From: Planctomycetota bacterium
Lineage (GTDB): Bacteria; Planctomycetota; UBA11346
Direction of reading: 5' to 3'
Assembly: GCA_007693455.1 (NCBI GenBank)
Contig: REDP01000196.1
Span: forward strand, 1-32,761
Length of the DNA stretch: 32,761 nucleotides
A program made the position numbers and the translations under genes. Below, piece after piece: positions 1 to 8,773 of this stretch. The notes below the pieces were generated by a model that saw only the letters and a program-made list of their open reading frames with translations, made no database searches and was not told the origin of the DNA. How positions within the stretch are numbered: position 1 is the first letter of the stretch; the number at the start of each line of letters is the position of its first letter.

Positions 1-1533
1 CTCAATGGCCCTGAAGGTCCATGGTATGAGTTGATTGTCGTAGATGATGATGTTGAACTAACCCCTCCAGGCGGAGATCCCGAAGATGATGCTGAAGAGT
101 TTATGCGCTTCCGCATCAGCCAAGAGATGATTGATGCTTTTGATACAATGGCCGATCTGTACATCTTCCTGGAAACCGGCACTTATCGTGTTGCGCAGCC
201 CATTACCGTGGCCACTGCAGAGCGTAAGTTTGCGCACTTTACCAAGAAGGATTTTTTCCTGCTCGATACCCTTCCCGATGCTATTGAACCAGGTGAAGAG
301 GTCCTTATGACCGTTCGCTTCCTGCCGCGCTGGTCAACGGGTTTCGACCGTGAGCGTCAGACCATTGCGGGAGAAGCACTTGAGCCATTTACCGAACCCA
401 TCCAGCTGTATCCCCCTAGTCCCTTTACGTGGTATCACTGGACGCTTCCAGATCGTTTACCACCATTATACCCAGAAGGTCGCTTGCATACGGGTTTAGC
501 TACTACCAACTTCCCAGAAACGTACTTACCCATGGGCTGGAATTCTACACGCCTGGACACCAATGCTGGGATGGGTGGGCGAGCCAACTCAAGTATGCGG
601 GAGGCCTATACCGAAGAAGATACGATGCTTATGCCGTTGCGGGAAGACCCCGATAGCGGAAATGATTACCAGGCTCGTGGATGGGTGCAGCATTGGGTAG
701 AGGTCAATATACCCAACACCGATATTGATACCTGGGGTAACTGGAAGACGGGCCAAACCCTTTCCTTCCCACCTGGTGTGTATCCGCATCCCTATGATGA
801 TAAAGATCAGTGGTTTGCGCACAATAATGCGTACGGAGAATTTACCGATGGTGTGGCCCCAGATATGGAGTTTGCTCTCCTGGGGATTGGTCGCAATCCA
901 CGTATTGTCCTGGAAAATGTGCCTGATCCGTGGAAATTAGGAGCGCCGCCCTACGATGGCATGCATCCTCCCTATCTAGCCGGTCCACCCGCTGCTATTC
1001 CGCCCGTCCGTCATGCTCCTGGTGCATTCCAATTCCCAGCAACAGAAGTGCTTGAAAGCACCATGCGGCGGGTGATTATTCGAGCTGGGCGAAACTGGTG
1101 GTGGGATACTGCTTATGGTAGTGTCTATCAGCCGACAGGCCGCCTGCTTTTGGATCCCGATATTGGGCGGGCAGCAACCATTCAGGGACCGGTTCCCCAT
1201 GATTACGATCTGATTGTGGCCGACCCCGATGATACTGACTATATTATGCCAGGTGGTTGGGTATGGGATGATGATAATGATCCTACCAATGTGCGTGATC
1301 CCGAACGGCATGGCTTCTGGGAGCTCATTTATGACTATGACGCCGATACCTCAGAAGTAGTCGTTTTGGATATCTACTTTACGCCTACTTCGGTTACTGA
1401 CCCTGATGATCTGGATGGACAGCCATTCCGTGAAGCAGTGTTGGTGATTCCCAGCAACGATGCTACGGAAGATCCGCTGCGGGTACCGTTGGTGGGTGCT
1501 GGAGAGGCCTCGGATCTTGAGGGCGACTTCTAG
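1..1533 (+). CDS. Large exported protein, 3' part, with Ig/ASH-like segments
   Basis: The reading frame is open from the first base of the window, so the true start lies upstream and the TTG at 31 is not a credible start. About 510 residues are visible. They are acidic, rich in Asp, Pro, Trp and Tyr, and contain no cysteine, which is common in exported proteins. Two stretches resemble the Ig-like 'choice-of-anchor D'/ASH fold: one near residues 95-130 (EPGEEVLMTVRF), and the last about 55 residues (DIYFTP, then IPSNDATEDPLRVPLVGAG), matching the usual 'SND..PL.VPL.G.G' ending. The middle section (residues about 140-420) is not recognised. No membrane helix or sorting motif is seen at the C-terminus. 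Codons look more A/T-rich at third positions than in the genes to the right. A strong hairpin at 1570-1599 follows the stop. The exported role is inference; binding partner and function are unknown. Confidence 0.75.
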   Translation, partial: LNGPEGPWYELIVVDDDVELTPPGGDPEDDAEEFMRFRISQEMIDAFDTMADLYIFLETGTYRVAQPITVATAERKFAHFTKKDFFLLDTLPDAIEPGEEVLMTVRFLPRWSTGFDRERQTIAGEALEPFTEPIQLYPPSPFTWYHWTLPDRLPPLYPEGRLHTGLATTNFPETYLPMGWNSTRLDTNAGMGGRANSSMREAYTEEDTMLMPLREDPDSGNDYQARGWVQHWVEVNIPNTDIDTWGNWKTGQTLSFPPGVYPHPYDDKDQWFAHNNAYGEFTDGVAPDMEFALLGIGRNPRIVLENVPDPWKLGAPPYDGMHPPYLAGPPAAIPPVRHAPGAFQFPATEVLESTMRRVIIRAGRNWWWDTAYGSVYQPTGRLLLDPDIGRAATIQGPVPHDYDLIVADPDDTDYIMPGGWVWDDDNDPTNVRDPERHGFWELIYDYDADTSEVVVLDIYFTPTSVTDPDDLDGQPFREAVLVIPSNDATEDPLRVPLVGAGEASDLEGDF

Positions 1534-1569
1534 TATGTGCTCATGACCCGTTGTGGCATGGCTTCACTT

Positions 1570-1599
1570 GCGAGGGCGCGGTAGTAACCGCGCCCTCGC
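1570..1599 (+). terminator. GC-rich hairpin after the exported-protein gene
   Basis: A perfect 13-bp inverted repeat (1570-1582 and 1587-1599) encloses the loop AGTA and is followed by TTGTTGT rather than a clean T-run. It sits between the stop at 1533 and the fabI Shine-Dalgarno at 1607-1610. It probably ends transcription of the upstream gene or works as an attenuating or processing hairpin. No separate fabI promoter fits in the few bases between hairpin and start. Confidence 0.65.
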
Positions 1600-1618
1600 T
1601 TGTTGTGGAGAACCAAAG

Positions 1619-2422
1619 ATGCAAAGCGATATGACCCAGGCTTTACGTGGTGCCCACATTCTTGTGTGTGGTATCGCCAATGAGCGTTCTCTGGCCTACG
1701 CCATTGCTCAGGCTGTTGTCGAGCGCGGTGGTGAGGTGTGGTGTACCTGGCAGGGGGATGCACAGTATAAGCGGGTGCAACGTTGTGTGCAGCATCTTGG
1801 AGCCCGCGCCCATGTACTTGCGCGTTGGGATGTGGTCCAAGAGTCTGACGGTGCTCAGGTGGTGAAGCAGCTCCAGGCTCAGGGGGTTTACCTGCATGGC
1901 TTGGTGCACGCCATTGCCTTTGCTCAGTTACATAGCGATACAGGCGAAACAGTACCAGTACATGGGGTTGATGCTACGCGTTGGTCGCAGGCCTTGCAGA
2001 TAAGCGCCTGGTCGTTACCGATGATGCTGCATACCTTGCTACCCTGCATGGACACAGCGGGTATGTCAGCGGTTACCCTTACCTATCAGGGGTCGCGTGT
2101 GGTTATGCCTGGTTATAATATGATGGGAGTCGCCAAGGCAGCCCTGGAATCGGCGGTGCGCTATTGTGCTGCAGAGTTGGGGGGAGAGGGAGTGCGGGTG
2201 AATGCCGTGAGTGCGGGATCCATACGTACTGTAGCGGCGGCGGCGGTGCCAGGTTTCTCCCAACGGCATCAGAAGGCAGCCGCACACTCACCGATGTGTC
2301 GTACGGTGGAGGCTCAGGAGGTGGCAGCAACGGTGGCATGGCTGTTGTCGCCAGATGCCAGTGCGATTACGGGCGCGGTAATTCCCGTGGATGCAGGTCT
2401 TCATATCATGGGGCCTGGGTAA
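1619..2422 (+). CDS. fabI: Enoyl-[acyl-carrier-protein] reductase (FabI)
   Basis: This is an NADH-dependent enoyl-ACP reductase of the SDR superfamily, catalysing the last step of each type II fatty-acid elongation cycle in the cytoplasm. The 267-residue product has the FabI nucleotide-binding signature GIANERS near its N-terminus. The catalytic set is complete: Tyr156 (LTYQGS), Tyr166 and Lys173 (GYNMMGVAK), equivalent to E. coli Y146/Y156/K163. The later SAGSIRT differs from the usual SAGPI(R/K)T by Pro to Ser. The end (ITGAVIPVDAGLHI) matches the family. The frame is open upstream to a GTG at 1553, but that extension would translate the hairpin at 1570-1599. ATG 1619 has GGAG at 1607-1610, eight bases away, so it is preferred. 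The gene converges on gltD. Confidence 0.95.
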   Translation: MQSDMTQALRGAHILVCGIANERSLAYAIAQAVVERGGEVWCTWQGDAQYKRVQRCVQHLGARAHVLARWDVVQESDGAQVVKQLQAQGVYLHGLVHAIAFAQLHSDTGETVPVHGVDATRWSQALQISAWSLPMMLHTLLPCMDTAGMSAVTLTYQGSRVVMPGYNMMGVAKAALESAVRYCAAELGGEGVRVNAVSAGSIRTVAAAAVPGFSQRHQKAAAHSPMCRTVEAQEVAATVAWLLSPDASAITGAVIPVDAGLHIMGPG

Positions 2423-2430
2423 TAAGAAAA

Positions 2431-2458
2431 CGCCCGTCCATTGGGACATGGACGGGCG
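2431..2458 (-). terminator. Intrinsic terminator for gltD (between fabI and gltD)
   Basis: An 11-bp perfect stem (2431-2441 with 2448-2458) has the loop TGGGAC. On the minus strand it is followed by TTTTCTTATT, a good intrinsic terminator for gltBD. On the plus strand it begins nine bases after the fabI stop and lacks a T-run, so it would stop fabI transcription less efficiently. Confidence 0.85.
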
Positions 2459-2498
2459 TATGATGAAGATGGTCACCAGGACCTATGCCCCAGGACGT

Positions 2499-3977
2499 TT
2501 AGTAGGCGAATGCCTCAATGCGTACTTCGGGTAGGGCGCTGGGCTGTTTGGTGAGCCAGCTGTCTACGCAGCGGGCTACTTCACGGCCTTCGCTAATGGC
2601 CCAGACCACTAGGCTTTGCCCACGGCGGCAGTCGCCAGCGGCGAAAACGCCATCTTTGCTGCTCATTCGGGTTTCGGGATCAGTGACAATGTTGGAGCGT
2701 TGGTCGGTTTCCAGGCCAAACTGTTCCACCAGGCCCTGGCGTGGGCCAAGAAAACCCATGGCCAAGAGAACGAGGTCGCATTCCCAAATCTTTTTACTGC
2801 CTTCGATTTCCTTCATTTGTCGGCCTTCCCAGGCCAGATCGACGGTTTCCAGGGCGGTGACTTTGCCGTCTTTGCCGATAAAGCGCTTCGTCATAATGGA
2901 ATAAGCCACTTCACCGCCATGCTCGGTCATTTCTTCCACTGAAGAGCTTATGCGCTTAATTCGTGACCACTGCGGCCAGGGGTTATCAGAGCTACGTTCC
3001 TGTGGTGGCTCGGGAAGCAATTCAAAGTTATGCACACTTACCGCACCTTGGCGAAGGGAGGTGCCAATGCAGTCCGATCCCGTATCGCCACCACCAATGA
3101 CGATCACTTTTTTGCCCTCGGCCCAGATTTTCTGTTTTTTGGGATGCAGGGCGGCGACATCCTCGTCCCCCCAATTATTGCGGTTACTTTGCGGGAGGAA
3201 TTCCATGGCAAAGTGGATGCCATCGAGATCACGGCCCTCGGCGGGAAGGTCGCGGGGGTGCTCGGCGCCGGTTGCCAAGACGATGGCATCATGTTTGGTG
3301 CGTAAGTCATCGGCGCTGATGTCTTTACCGACTTCGGTATTATAGACAAAGTGAATGCCTTCGGCGGCCAAGAGGTCTACTCTGCGCTGCACCTTTTCTT
3401 TGCGCAGTTTGTAGTGAGGGATGCCGTACATGAGTAGGCCGCCCGCGCGGTCGGCTTTTTCATAGACGGTAACGCTATGACCAGCCCGGTTGAGTTGCTG
3501 GGCACAGGCAAGTCCAGCAGGACCAGAGCCAATAATGGCTACGGTTTTGCCCGTGCGGGTACTGGGTTTGACTGGCTTAATCCAGCCACGATCAAAACCA
3601 CGGTCGACAATGGAGACCTCGTGCAGTTTGATGGTGACTGGGGGCTCGTTGATGCCGAGCACGCAGGATGTTTCGCAGGGTGCAGGACATACGCGACCAG
3701 TGAACTCTGGAAAGTTATTGGTGGCATGCAGGGCGTTCAGGGCATCTTCCCAGCGACCCCGATAGACGTAGTCATTCCACTCGGGGATTAGATTGCCCAA
3801 TGGGCATCCAGTCATGCAAAAGGGCACTCCGCAGTCCATGCAGCGACTGGCCTGGGTTTGTACCGTCTCTTCTGAAAGCTCTTCATAGTGTTCATCGTGG
3901 TGCTCAATACGCTCGTCCACCGGTTTGAGCTGCGGTGCACGGCGGTCGTGCTTCATAAATCCCTTGGGATCACCCAT
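2499..3977 (-). CDS. gltD: Glutamate synthase (NADPH) small subunit
   Basis: The beta subunit of glutamate synthase passes electrons from NAD(P)H through FAD and [4Fe-4S] clusters to GltB for glutamate formation from glutamine and 2-oxoglutarate. At 492 residues it has normal length. The N-terminal ferredoxin-like domain carries two cysteine groups: C46, C49, C54, C58 (CMDCGVPFCMTGC) and C96, C100, C104. A Rossmann FAD motif (IIGSGPAGLACAQQL) follows near residue 147, then an NADPH motif (VIVIGGGDTGSDC), and finally FAAGDCRRGQSLVVWAI, the closing FAD contact of this family. The ATG has GGAG seven bases upstream. It lies 37 bases after gltB on the same strand, so the pair forms an operon in the order gltB-gltD. 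The terminator at 2431-2458 follows it. Confidence 0.97.
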   Translation of the reverse strand: MGDPKGFMKHDRRAPQLKPVDERIEHHDEHYEELSEETVQTQASRCMDCGVPFCMTGCPLGNLIPEWNDYVYRGRWEDALNALHATNNFPEFTGRVCPAPCETSCVLGINEPPVTIKLHEVSIVDRGFDRGWIKPVKPSTRTGKTVAIIGSGPAGLACAQQLNRAGHSVTVYEKADRAGGLLMYGIPHYKLRKEKVQRRVDLLAAEGIHFVYNTEVGKDISADDLRTKHDAIVLATGAEHPRDLPAEGRDLDGIHFAMEFLPQSNRNNWGDEDVAALHPKKQKIWAEGKKVIVIGGGDTGSDCIGTSLRQGAVSVHNFELLPEPPQERSSDNPWPQWSRIKRISSSVEEMTEHGGEVAYSIMTKRFIGKDGKVTALETVDLAWEGRQMKEIEGSKKIWECDLVLLAMGFLGPRQGLVEQFGLETDQRSNIVTDPETRMSSKDGVFAAGDCRRGQSLVVWAISEGREVARCVDSWLTKQPSALPEVRIEAFAY

Positions 3978-4014
3978 AATATCTCCAATACGTCAAATGC
4001 TCAGGTGGGTACAA

Positions 4015-7000
4015 TTATACTGGGGCAACAGCCTCAGTGGTGGCAGATTCACGTTCGGCGCGCTCACGCTCGGCACGTTCGGTGAGTACGCGGCGGTATT
4101 CATGGGGGAATACTTTGACAAACTGCCGTACGCTGCGGTCCCAATTGGCCAGCACCGCCTTGCCTTTGGCTGAATCGGTAAGGGCCACATGGCGCTCGAC
4201 CAATTCTTTCACCATCTTGATGTCTTCACTGAGGGCAATTTGTTCCACGTCAACCATGCCCATATTGCAGCGGCGAGTAAAGCGTAGATCTTCATCATAG
4301 ATAAAGGCCAAGCCGCCGCTCATGCCGGCGGCAAAGTTGCGTCCGGTCATACCCAGGCACACCACTACCCCGCCAGTCATGTATTCGCAGCCATGGTCTC
4401 CCATGCCTTCGACCACTGCATGTACGCCAGAATTGCGCACGCAGAAGCGTTCGCCAGCGCGGCCGGCAAAGAAGACCGATCCGCTGGTGGCACCGTAGAG
4501 CACGGTATTGCCGACTATCTGATTGTCAGACCATTCAAAGGACGCGGCTTCATCGGGGCGGATCACAATACGCCCGCCAGCCATCCCCTTGCCTACATAG
4601 TCGTTGGCTTCACCGATCAGATTAAAGCTGATGCCGTGGGCCAGGAAGCAGCCAAAGCTTTGTCCGGCAATGCCGCGGAAATTGACGGTAATCGTATCAT
4701 CGGGAAGACCTTCACTAGCATAGCGCTTGGCCACAGCCCCCGAGAGCATGGCTCCAGTGGTGCGGTTGAAGTTGCGAATGTCCCGGTCGATGGTTACTGC
4801 AGTGCCCTTTTCCAGGGCAGGGGCGGCCGCCGTGATGAGGTCACGATCAAGCACCGCATCAATGCCGTGATCTTGCTGATCAACACGGTACCGTTGGTAA
4901 TCCGCAGGCGCCTGTGGCGGGGTAAGAAGGCGCGAGAAGTCGAGGCCTTGGGACTTCCAATGTTTGATGGCATGGTTCATGTCGAGCAGATCGGTGCGAC
5001 CAACCAGCTCATCGATGCTGCGTGCCCCCAGTGCGGCCATGTGTTCGCGTACTTCCGTTGCCAAGAAGGTAAAGAAGTTGACCACATGATCGGCATCACC
5101 GTTGAATTTTTTGCGCAGGGTTTCGTCCTGGGTGGCGATGCCAACGGGGCAAGTATTGAGATGGCATTTGCGCATCATAATGCAGCCCACCGTTACCAAG
5201 GCTACGGTGGCAAAGCCGTATTCTTCGGCCCCGAGCATGGCCGCGATGACCACATCACGACCAGTACGTAGCTGACCATCGGTTTGTACGCGAATACGTC
5301 CACGCAGGTCGTTGAGCACCAGGGTTTGCTGGGTTTCGGCGAGGCCGATTTCCCAGGGAATGCCCGCGTGTTTGATCGAAGACATGGGACTTGCGCCGGT
5401 GCCGCCATCATAGCCAGCGATAACTACACGATCGGCATGGGCCTTACTGACCCCTGCGGCAACGGTGCCAACGCCCACTTCACTGACCAACTTCACCGAA
5501 ACTTCCGCTTCAGGGTTACAGTTTTTCAGGTCAAAGATGAGCTGGGCGAGATCTTCGATGGAGTAGATGTCGTGGTGTGGTGGGGGTGAGATCAAGGTTA
5601 CCCCAGGCACCGAATGGCGTAGCCAGGCAATGTATTCGCTGACCTTATGGCCAGGGAGCTGCCCGCCTTCGCCAGGCTTGGCGCCTTGGCAGACTTTGAT
5701 TTGTAGCTCGTCGGCATTGACCATGTAATAGGGCGTGACGCCAAAGCGACCCGAGGCCACCTGCTTAATTGCCGAGCGCTTACTGTCCCCATTGGGCATG
5801 GGGGTAAAACGCCGATAGTCCTCGCCGCCTTCACCAGTATTGGAGCGGCCGCCGAGTCGGTTCATGGCAATGGCCAGAGTCTCATGGGCTTCCGAAGAGA
5901 TGGAGCCCAAGGACATGGCGCCAGTGCAGAAGCGACGCGCAATGCTTTCCACCGATTCGACTTCCTCCAGGGGAATGGCGTCAGTCTTTTTAAAGGTAAA
6001 GAGGCCGCGCAGGGTACACAGGCGCTTGGCCTGATTGTCAATAAGCGCAGTATAGCGGCGGAATGTGTCCAGTGATCCAGCGCGCACAGAATGCTGCAGA
6101 AGGGCGATGACTTCTGGGTTCATGAGGTGGTGTTCGCCCTCGCGGCGCCAGTGATATTCGCCACCGCGCTCAAGATCACGGGCAGGATCAGGTTGATCAC
6201 CAAATGCACAACGATGGCGCTCGAGGACTTCGCGCGCGATCTCTTCAATGCCAGCGCCTTCGATGCGACTGGGCGTTCCAGTGAAGTATTTGTCGATAAA
6301 GGGCTGGGAGAGACCGACGGCATCAAAGATTTGCGCCGAACAGTAGCTTTGCAGGGTTGAAATGCCGATCTTGGAGAAAACCTTATAGAGGCCTTTGCCC
6401 ACCGCCTTGATATAGTTTTTGAGATAATGGGCCTCGGCATCTTCGGGATCATCGGCATGGGCGTTGCCGTCATGCAGGGGCAGCATGCCCGTATCCACCA
6501 TGTCGCCCAGGCCATCAAAGGCCAGGTAGGGGTTCACCGCCGAGGCACCAAATCCTACCAGGCAGGCGAAGTGATGTACTTCCCGTGGTTCGCCCGATTC
6601 AACCACGAGCGAACATTGGGTGCGCTTGCCAGCACGAATGAGGTGGTGGTTGATGGCCGATACTGCCAAGAGGGCAGGGATCGGCGCGTGTTGCTCATCA
6701 ACCCCACGGTCGGAAAGGATGAGAATGGTGTTACCGGCATCCACGGCCTCTTCGGCATCGGCGAAGAGATGTTCCAGGCGTGCCTCGAGGGCGCTGACCC
6801 CGCCACTGGTTTCAAATACTGTGGAAAGGGTGGTGGCCTTGAGTCCAGGAACATCGCTGCGGCGGAGCTGCTCCAGATCCCAGTTGGTAAGAATGGGCTG
6901 ATCAATCTGCAGCATGCGGCAGCTTTCAGCCGTGGGCAGAAGGATGTTGGAGGCCGCTCCCAAATATTGGGTGAGGCTCATTACCACTTCTTCGCGGATG

Positions 7001-8592
7001 GGATCAATGGCTGGGTTGGTTACCTGGGCAAAGCATTGTTTGAAATACCAATAGAGTAATTTGGGGCGGTTGGAGAGCACTGCCAACGGTGTATCGGTGC
7101 CCATGGAGCCCACTGGTTCTTGGCCAGTGAGGCACATGGGGCTGACGATCACCCGCAAATCTTCCAAGGTATAGCCAAAGGCTTGCTGCAACTGGCGTAC
7201 CTTGCGATGGCTGGGTACTGGCGGCATGGCTGGAGCAGGAAGATCTTGCTTGCGAATCAAGTGCTTATCGACCCAGTTGGCCCAGGGCTGTGATTCGGCC
7301 AGGCGGCGCTTGATTTCCCGATCTTCAATCAAAGCACCTGCTTCGGTGTCAACCACAATCATTTTACCAGGCGCCAGGCGACCCTTACGCACGATATTGC
7401 CTGCTGGGATGTTGAGCACGCCTGCTTCTGAGGCGTAAACAATCTCATCACTATCGGTAACCCAGTAGCGTGCAGGACGCAGTCCATTGCGGTCAAGGAT
7501 AGCGCAGACCTTACGGCCATCAAAGGCCACGAGGTTTGCCGGCCCATCCCAGGGTTCCATCATAGTGGCATGATATTCAAAGAATCCCTTGAGATCGCCA
7601 GCCAATTGCGCTTTGGTGGCCCAGGCTTCGGGCACCATCATGGCCATGGCGTGGGGCAGATCGTAGCCGCAGCGCACCAGGAGTTCGAGGGCGTTATCCA
7701 AGGAGGCGGTGTCGGAATTGCCTTCCATGATCACGGGCCGTAGATCGGCCACTGCTTCCCCAAGAATGGGGTGGGAGAAGACCGCTTCGCGGGCATTCAT
7801 GCGATTGATATTGCCCCGCAGGGTATTGATTTCACCATTATGGGCCACCATCCGGAAGGGCTGGGCCAGATCCCAGGTGGGGAAGGTATTGGTGGAATAA
7901 CGTTGATGCACAAATGCCACGGCCGAAACGAGGCGCTCATCCGAGAGTTCCGGGTAATAGGTGGCCAATTGTTCGGAGAGCAGCATGCCCTTATAGCAGA
8001 CCGTAGCCGCCGAGAGGGACGGAATATAGAAGTATTCACCCTGGGCCAGGTCATCGGCCCGCACAGCATTTTCGGCGCGTTTGCGCGCCAGGTACAGCAT
8101 CAGTTCAAAATAACGGGCGCGGGTTTTGCCGCGACCAATAAACACCTGTCGCACTTTGGGTTCCACCGCACGGGCATTACGGCCGATGGAAGAATTATCG
8201 GTTGGTACGTCACGCCAGCCCAAAAGCACCAAGCCAGAGCGCTCAACCGCATCGGCCATGGCTTGTTCGCAGGCCGCCCGGGCGGCGTTATCCTTGGGCA
8301 AGAAAATATTGCCAGCGGCATATTCGCCTTCTGGGGGAAGTTCGAAGGGGGCCAGGGCACGAAATAGTGCATCGGGGGTTTGAATGGTTAAACCGGCTCC
8401 ATCCCCATCAAGAGGGTCTGCGCCAACCGCACCGCGATGGGTGAGATTACACAGAATATCAATGCCGCGCATGACCAGATCATGGCTTTTGACACCTTTA
8501 ATATTTGCCAGAAAACCTACGCCACAGGCGTCGTGTTCGTTCGCGGGGTCGTAGAGACCATGGGCAGGGGGCATACCGATGCGGTGGGTCAT
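4015..8592 (-). CDS. gltB: Glutamate synthase (NADPH) large subunit
   Basis: The 1525-residue alpha subunit hydrolyses glutamine, channels ammonia and reductively aminates 2-oxoglutarate. Cys23, in HDACGVGF, should become the N-terminal nucleophile of the class II glutamine amidotransferase domain after removal of a 22-residue propeptide. The central domain follows, then the FMN-binding synthase domain with its [3Fe-4S] ligands C1137, C1143 and C1148 (CIMMRKCHLNTC). Last is the C-terminal beta-helix domain with GXGXG-type repeats (for example GMSGGLAFIYDED). The frame is open upstream to 8670, but GAGAGG lies six bases before ATG 8592. The ATG at 8598 directly abuts that Shine-Dalgarno and is less likely. 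The terminator of the preceding gene at 8677-8700 suggests that gltBD has its own promoter in 8593-8676, though I could not identify one. Confidence 0.97.
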   Translation of the reverse strand: MTHRIGMPPAHGLYDPANEHDACGVGFLANIKGVKSHDLVMRGIDILCNLTHRGAVGADPLDGDGAGLTIQTPDALFRALAPFELPPEGEYAAGNIFLPKDNAARAACEQAMADAVERSGLVLLGWRDVPTDNSSIGRNARAVEPKVRQVFIGRGKTRARYFELMLYLARKRAENAVRADDLAQGEYFYIPSLSAATVCYKGMLLSEQLATYYPELSDERLVSAVAFVHQRYSTNTFPTWDLAQPFRMVAHNGEINTLRGNINRMNAREAVFSHPILGEAVADLRPVIMEGNSDTASLDNALELLVRCGYDLPHAMAMMVPEAWATKAQLAGDLKGFFEYHATMMEPWDGPANLVAFDGRKVCAILDRNGLRPARYWVTDSDEIVYASEAGVLNIPAGNIVRKGRLAPGKMIVVDTEAGALIEDREIKRRLAESQPWANWVDKHLIRKQDLPAPAMPPVPSHRKVRQLQQAFGYTLEDLRVIVSPMCLTGQEPVGSMGTDTPLAVLSNRPKLLYWYFKQCFAQVTNPAIDPIREEVVMSLTQYLGAASNILLPTAESCRMLQIDQPILTNWDLEQLRRSDVPGLKATTLSTVFETSGGVSALEARLEHLFADAEEAVDAGNTILILSDRGVDEQHAPIPALLAVSAINHHLIRAGKRTQCSLVVESGEPREVHHFACLVGFGASAVNPYLAFDGLGDMVDTGMLPLHDGNAHADDPEDAEAHYLKNYIKAVGKGLYKVFSKIGISTLQSYCSAQIFDAVGLSQPFIDKYFTGTPSRIEGAGIEEIAREVLERHRCAFGDQPDPARDLERGGEYHWRREGEHHLMNPEVIALLQHSVRAGSLDTFRRYTALIDNQAKRLCTLRGLFTFKKTDAIPLEEVESVESIARRFCTGAMSLGSISSEAHETLAIAMNRLGGRSNTGEGGEDYRRFTPMPNGDSKRSAIKQVASGRFGVTPYYMVNADELQIKVCQGAKPGEGGQLPGHKVSEYIAWLRHSVPGVTLISPPPHHDIYSIEDLAQLIFDLKNCNPEAEVSVKLVSEVGVGTVAAGVSKAHADRVVIAGYDGGTGASPMSSIKHAGIPWEIGLAETQQTLVLNDLRGRIRVQTDGQLRTGRDVVIAAMLGAEEYGFATVALVTVGCIMMRKCHLNTCPVGIATQDETLRKKFNGDADHVVNFFTFLATEVREHMAALGARSIDELVGRTDLLDMNHAIKHWKSQGLDFSRLLTPPQAPADYQRYRVDQQDHGIDAVLDRDLITAAAPALEKGTAVTIDRDIRNFNRTTGAMLSGAVAKRYASEGLPDDTITVNFRGIAGQSFGCFLAHGISFNLIGEANDYVGKGMAGGRIVIRPDEAASFEWSDNQIVGNTVLYGATSGSVFFAGRAGERFCVRNSGVHAVVEGMGDHGCEYMTGGVVVCLGMTGRNFAAGMSGGLAFIYDEDLRFTRRCNMGMVDVEQIALSEDIKMVKELVERHVALTDSAKGKAVLANWDRSVRQFVKVFPHEYRRVLTERAERERAERESATTEAVAPV

Positions 8593-8676
8593 AAACATCC
8601 TCTCACAGTAAAACAGTGTGACTTCGCTTGCAAGAATAGCGCAGGAGAGCGGCACAAACGACAACACCATGGTGGC

Positions 8677-8700
8677 AAAAAAACGTCGCCACAGGCCACG
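8677..8700 (-). terminator. Intrinsic terminator after the AI-2E-family gene
   Basis: On the minus strand a 7-bp stem with one G-G mismatch and the loop TGT (8700-8684) is followed directly by seven T residues (8683-8677). It lies about 75 bases past the stop of the AI-2E-family gene and upstream of gltB, separating the two transcription units. Confidence 0.6.
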
Positions 8701-8773
8701 CCAAGGCCCTTGCGCTGCGCAAGCGAGGCATTTTTTATGGCAACATAGACCGATGCCAACCAGAAATTACGTA

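Noticed and set aside
4393-5271. Long plus-strand ORF (292 codons) inside gltB.
   Set aside because: It is the complement of a highly conserved gltB region, lacks a ribosome-binding site and has no recognisable protein family.
8605-8633. TTGCAA and TACTGT at 17-base spacing upstream of gltB as a possible promoter.
   Set aside because: The start of transcription would fall at the start codon, leaving no leader for the clear Shine-Dalgarno.
8709-8723. Palindrome CTTGCGCTGCGCAAG followed on the plus strand by a T-run.
   Set aside because: No plus-strand gene ends nearby, and on the minus strand it lacks a T-run; the better terminator for the AI-2E-family gene is at 8677-8700.
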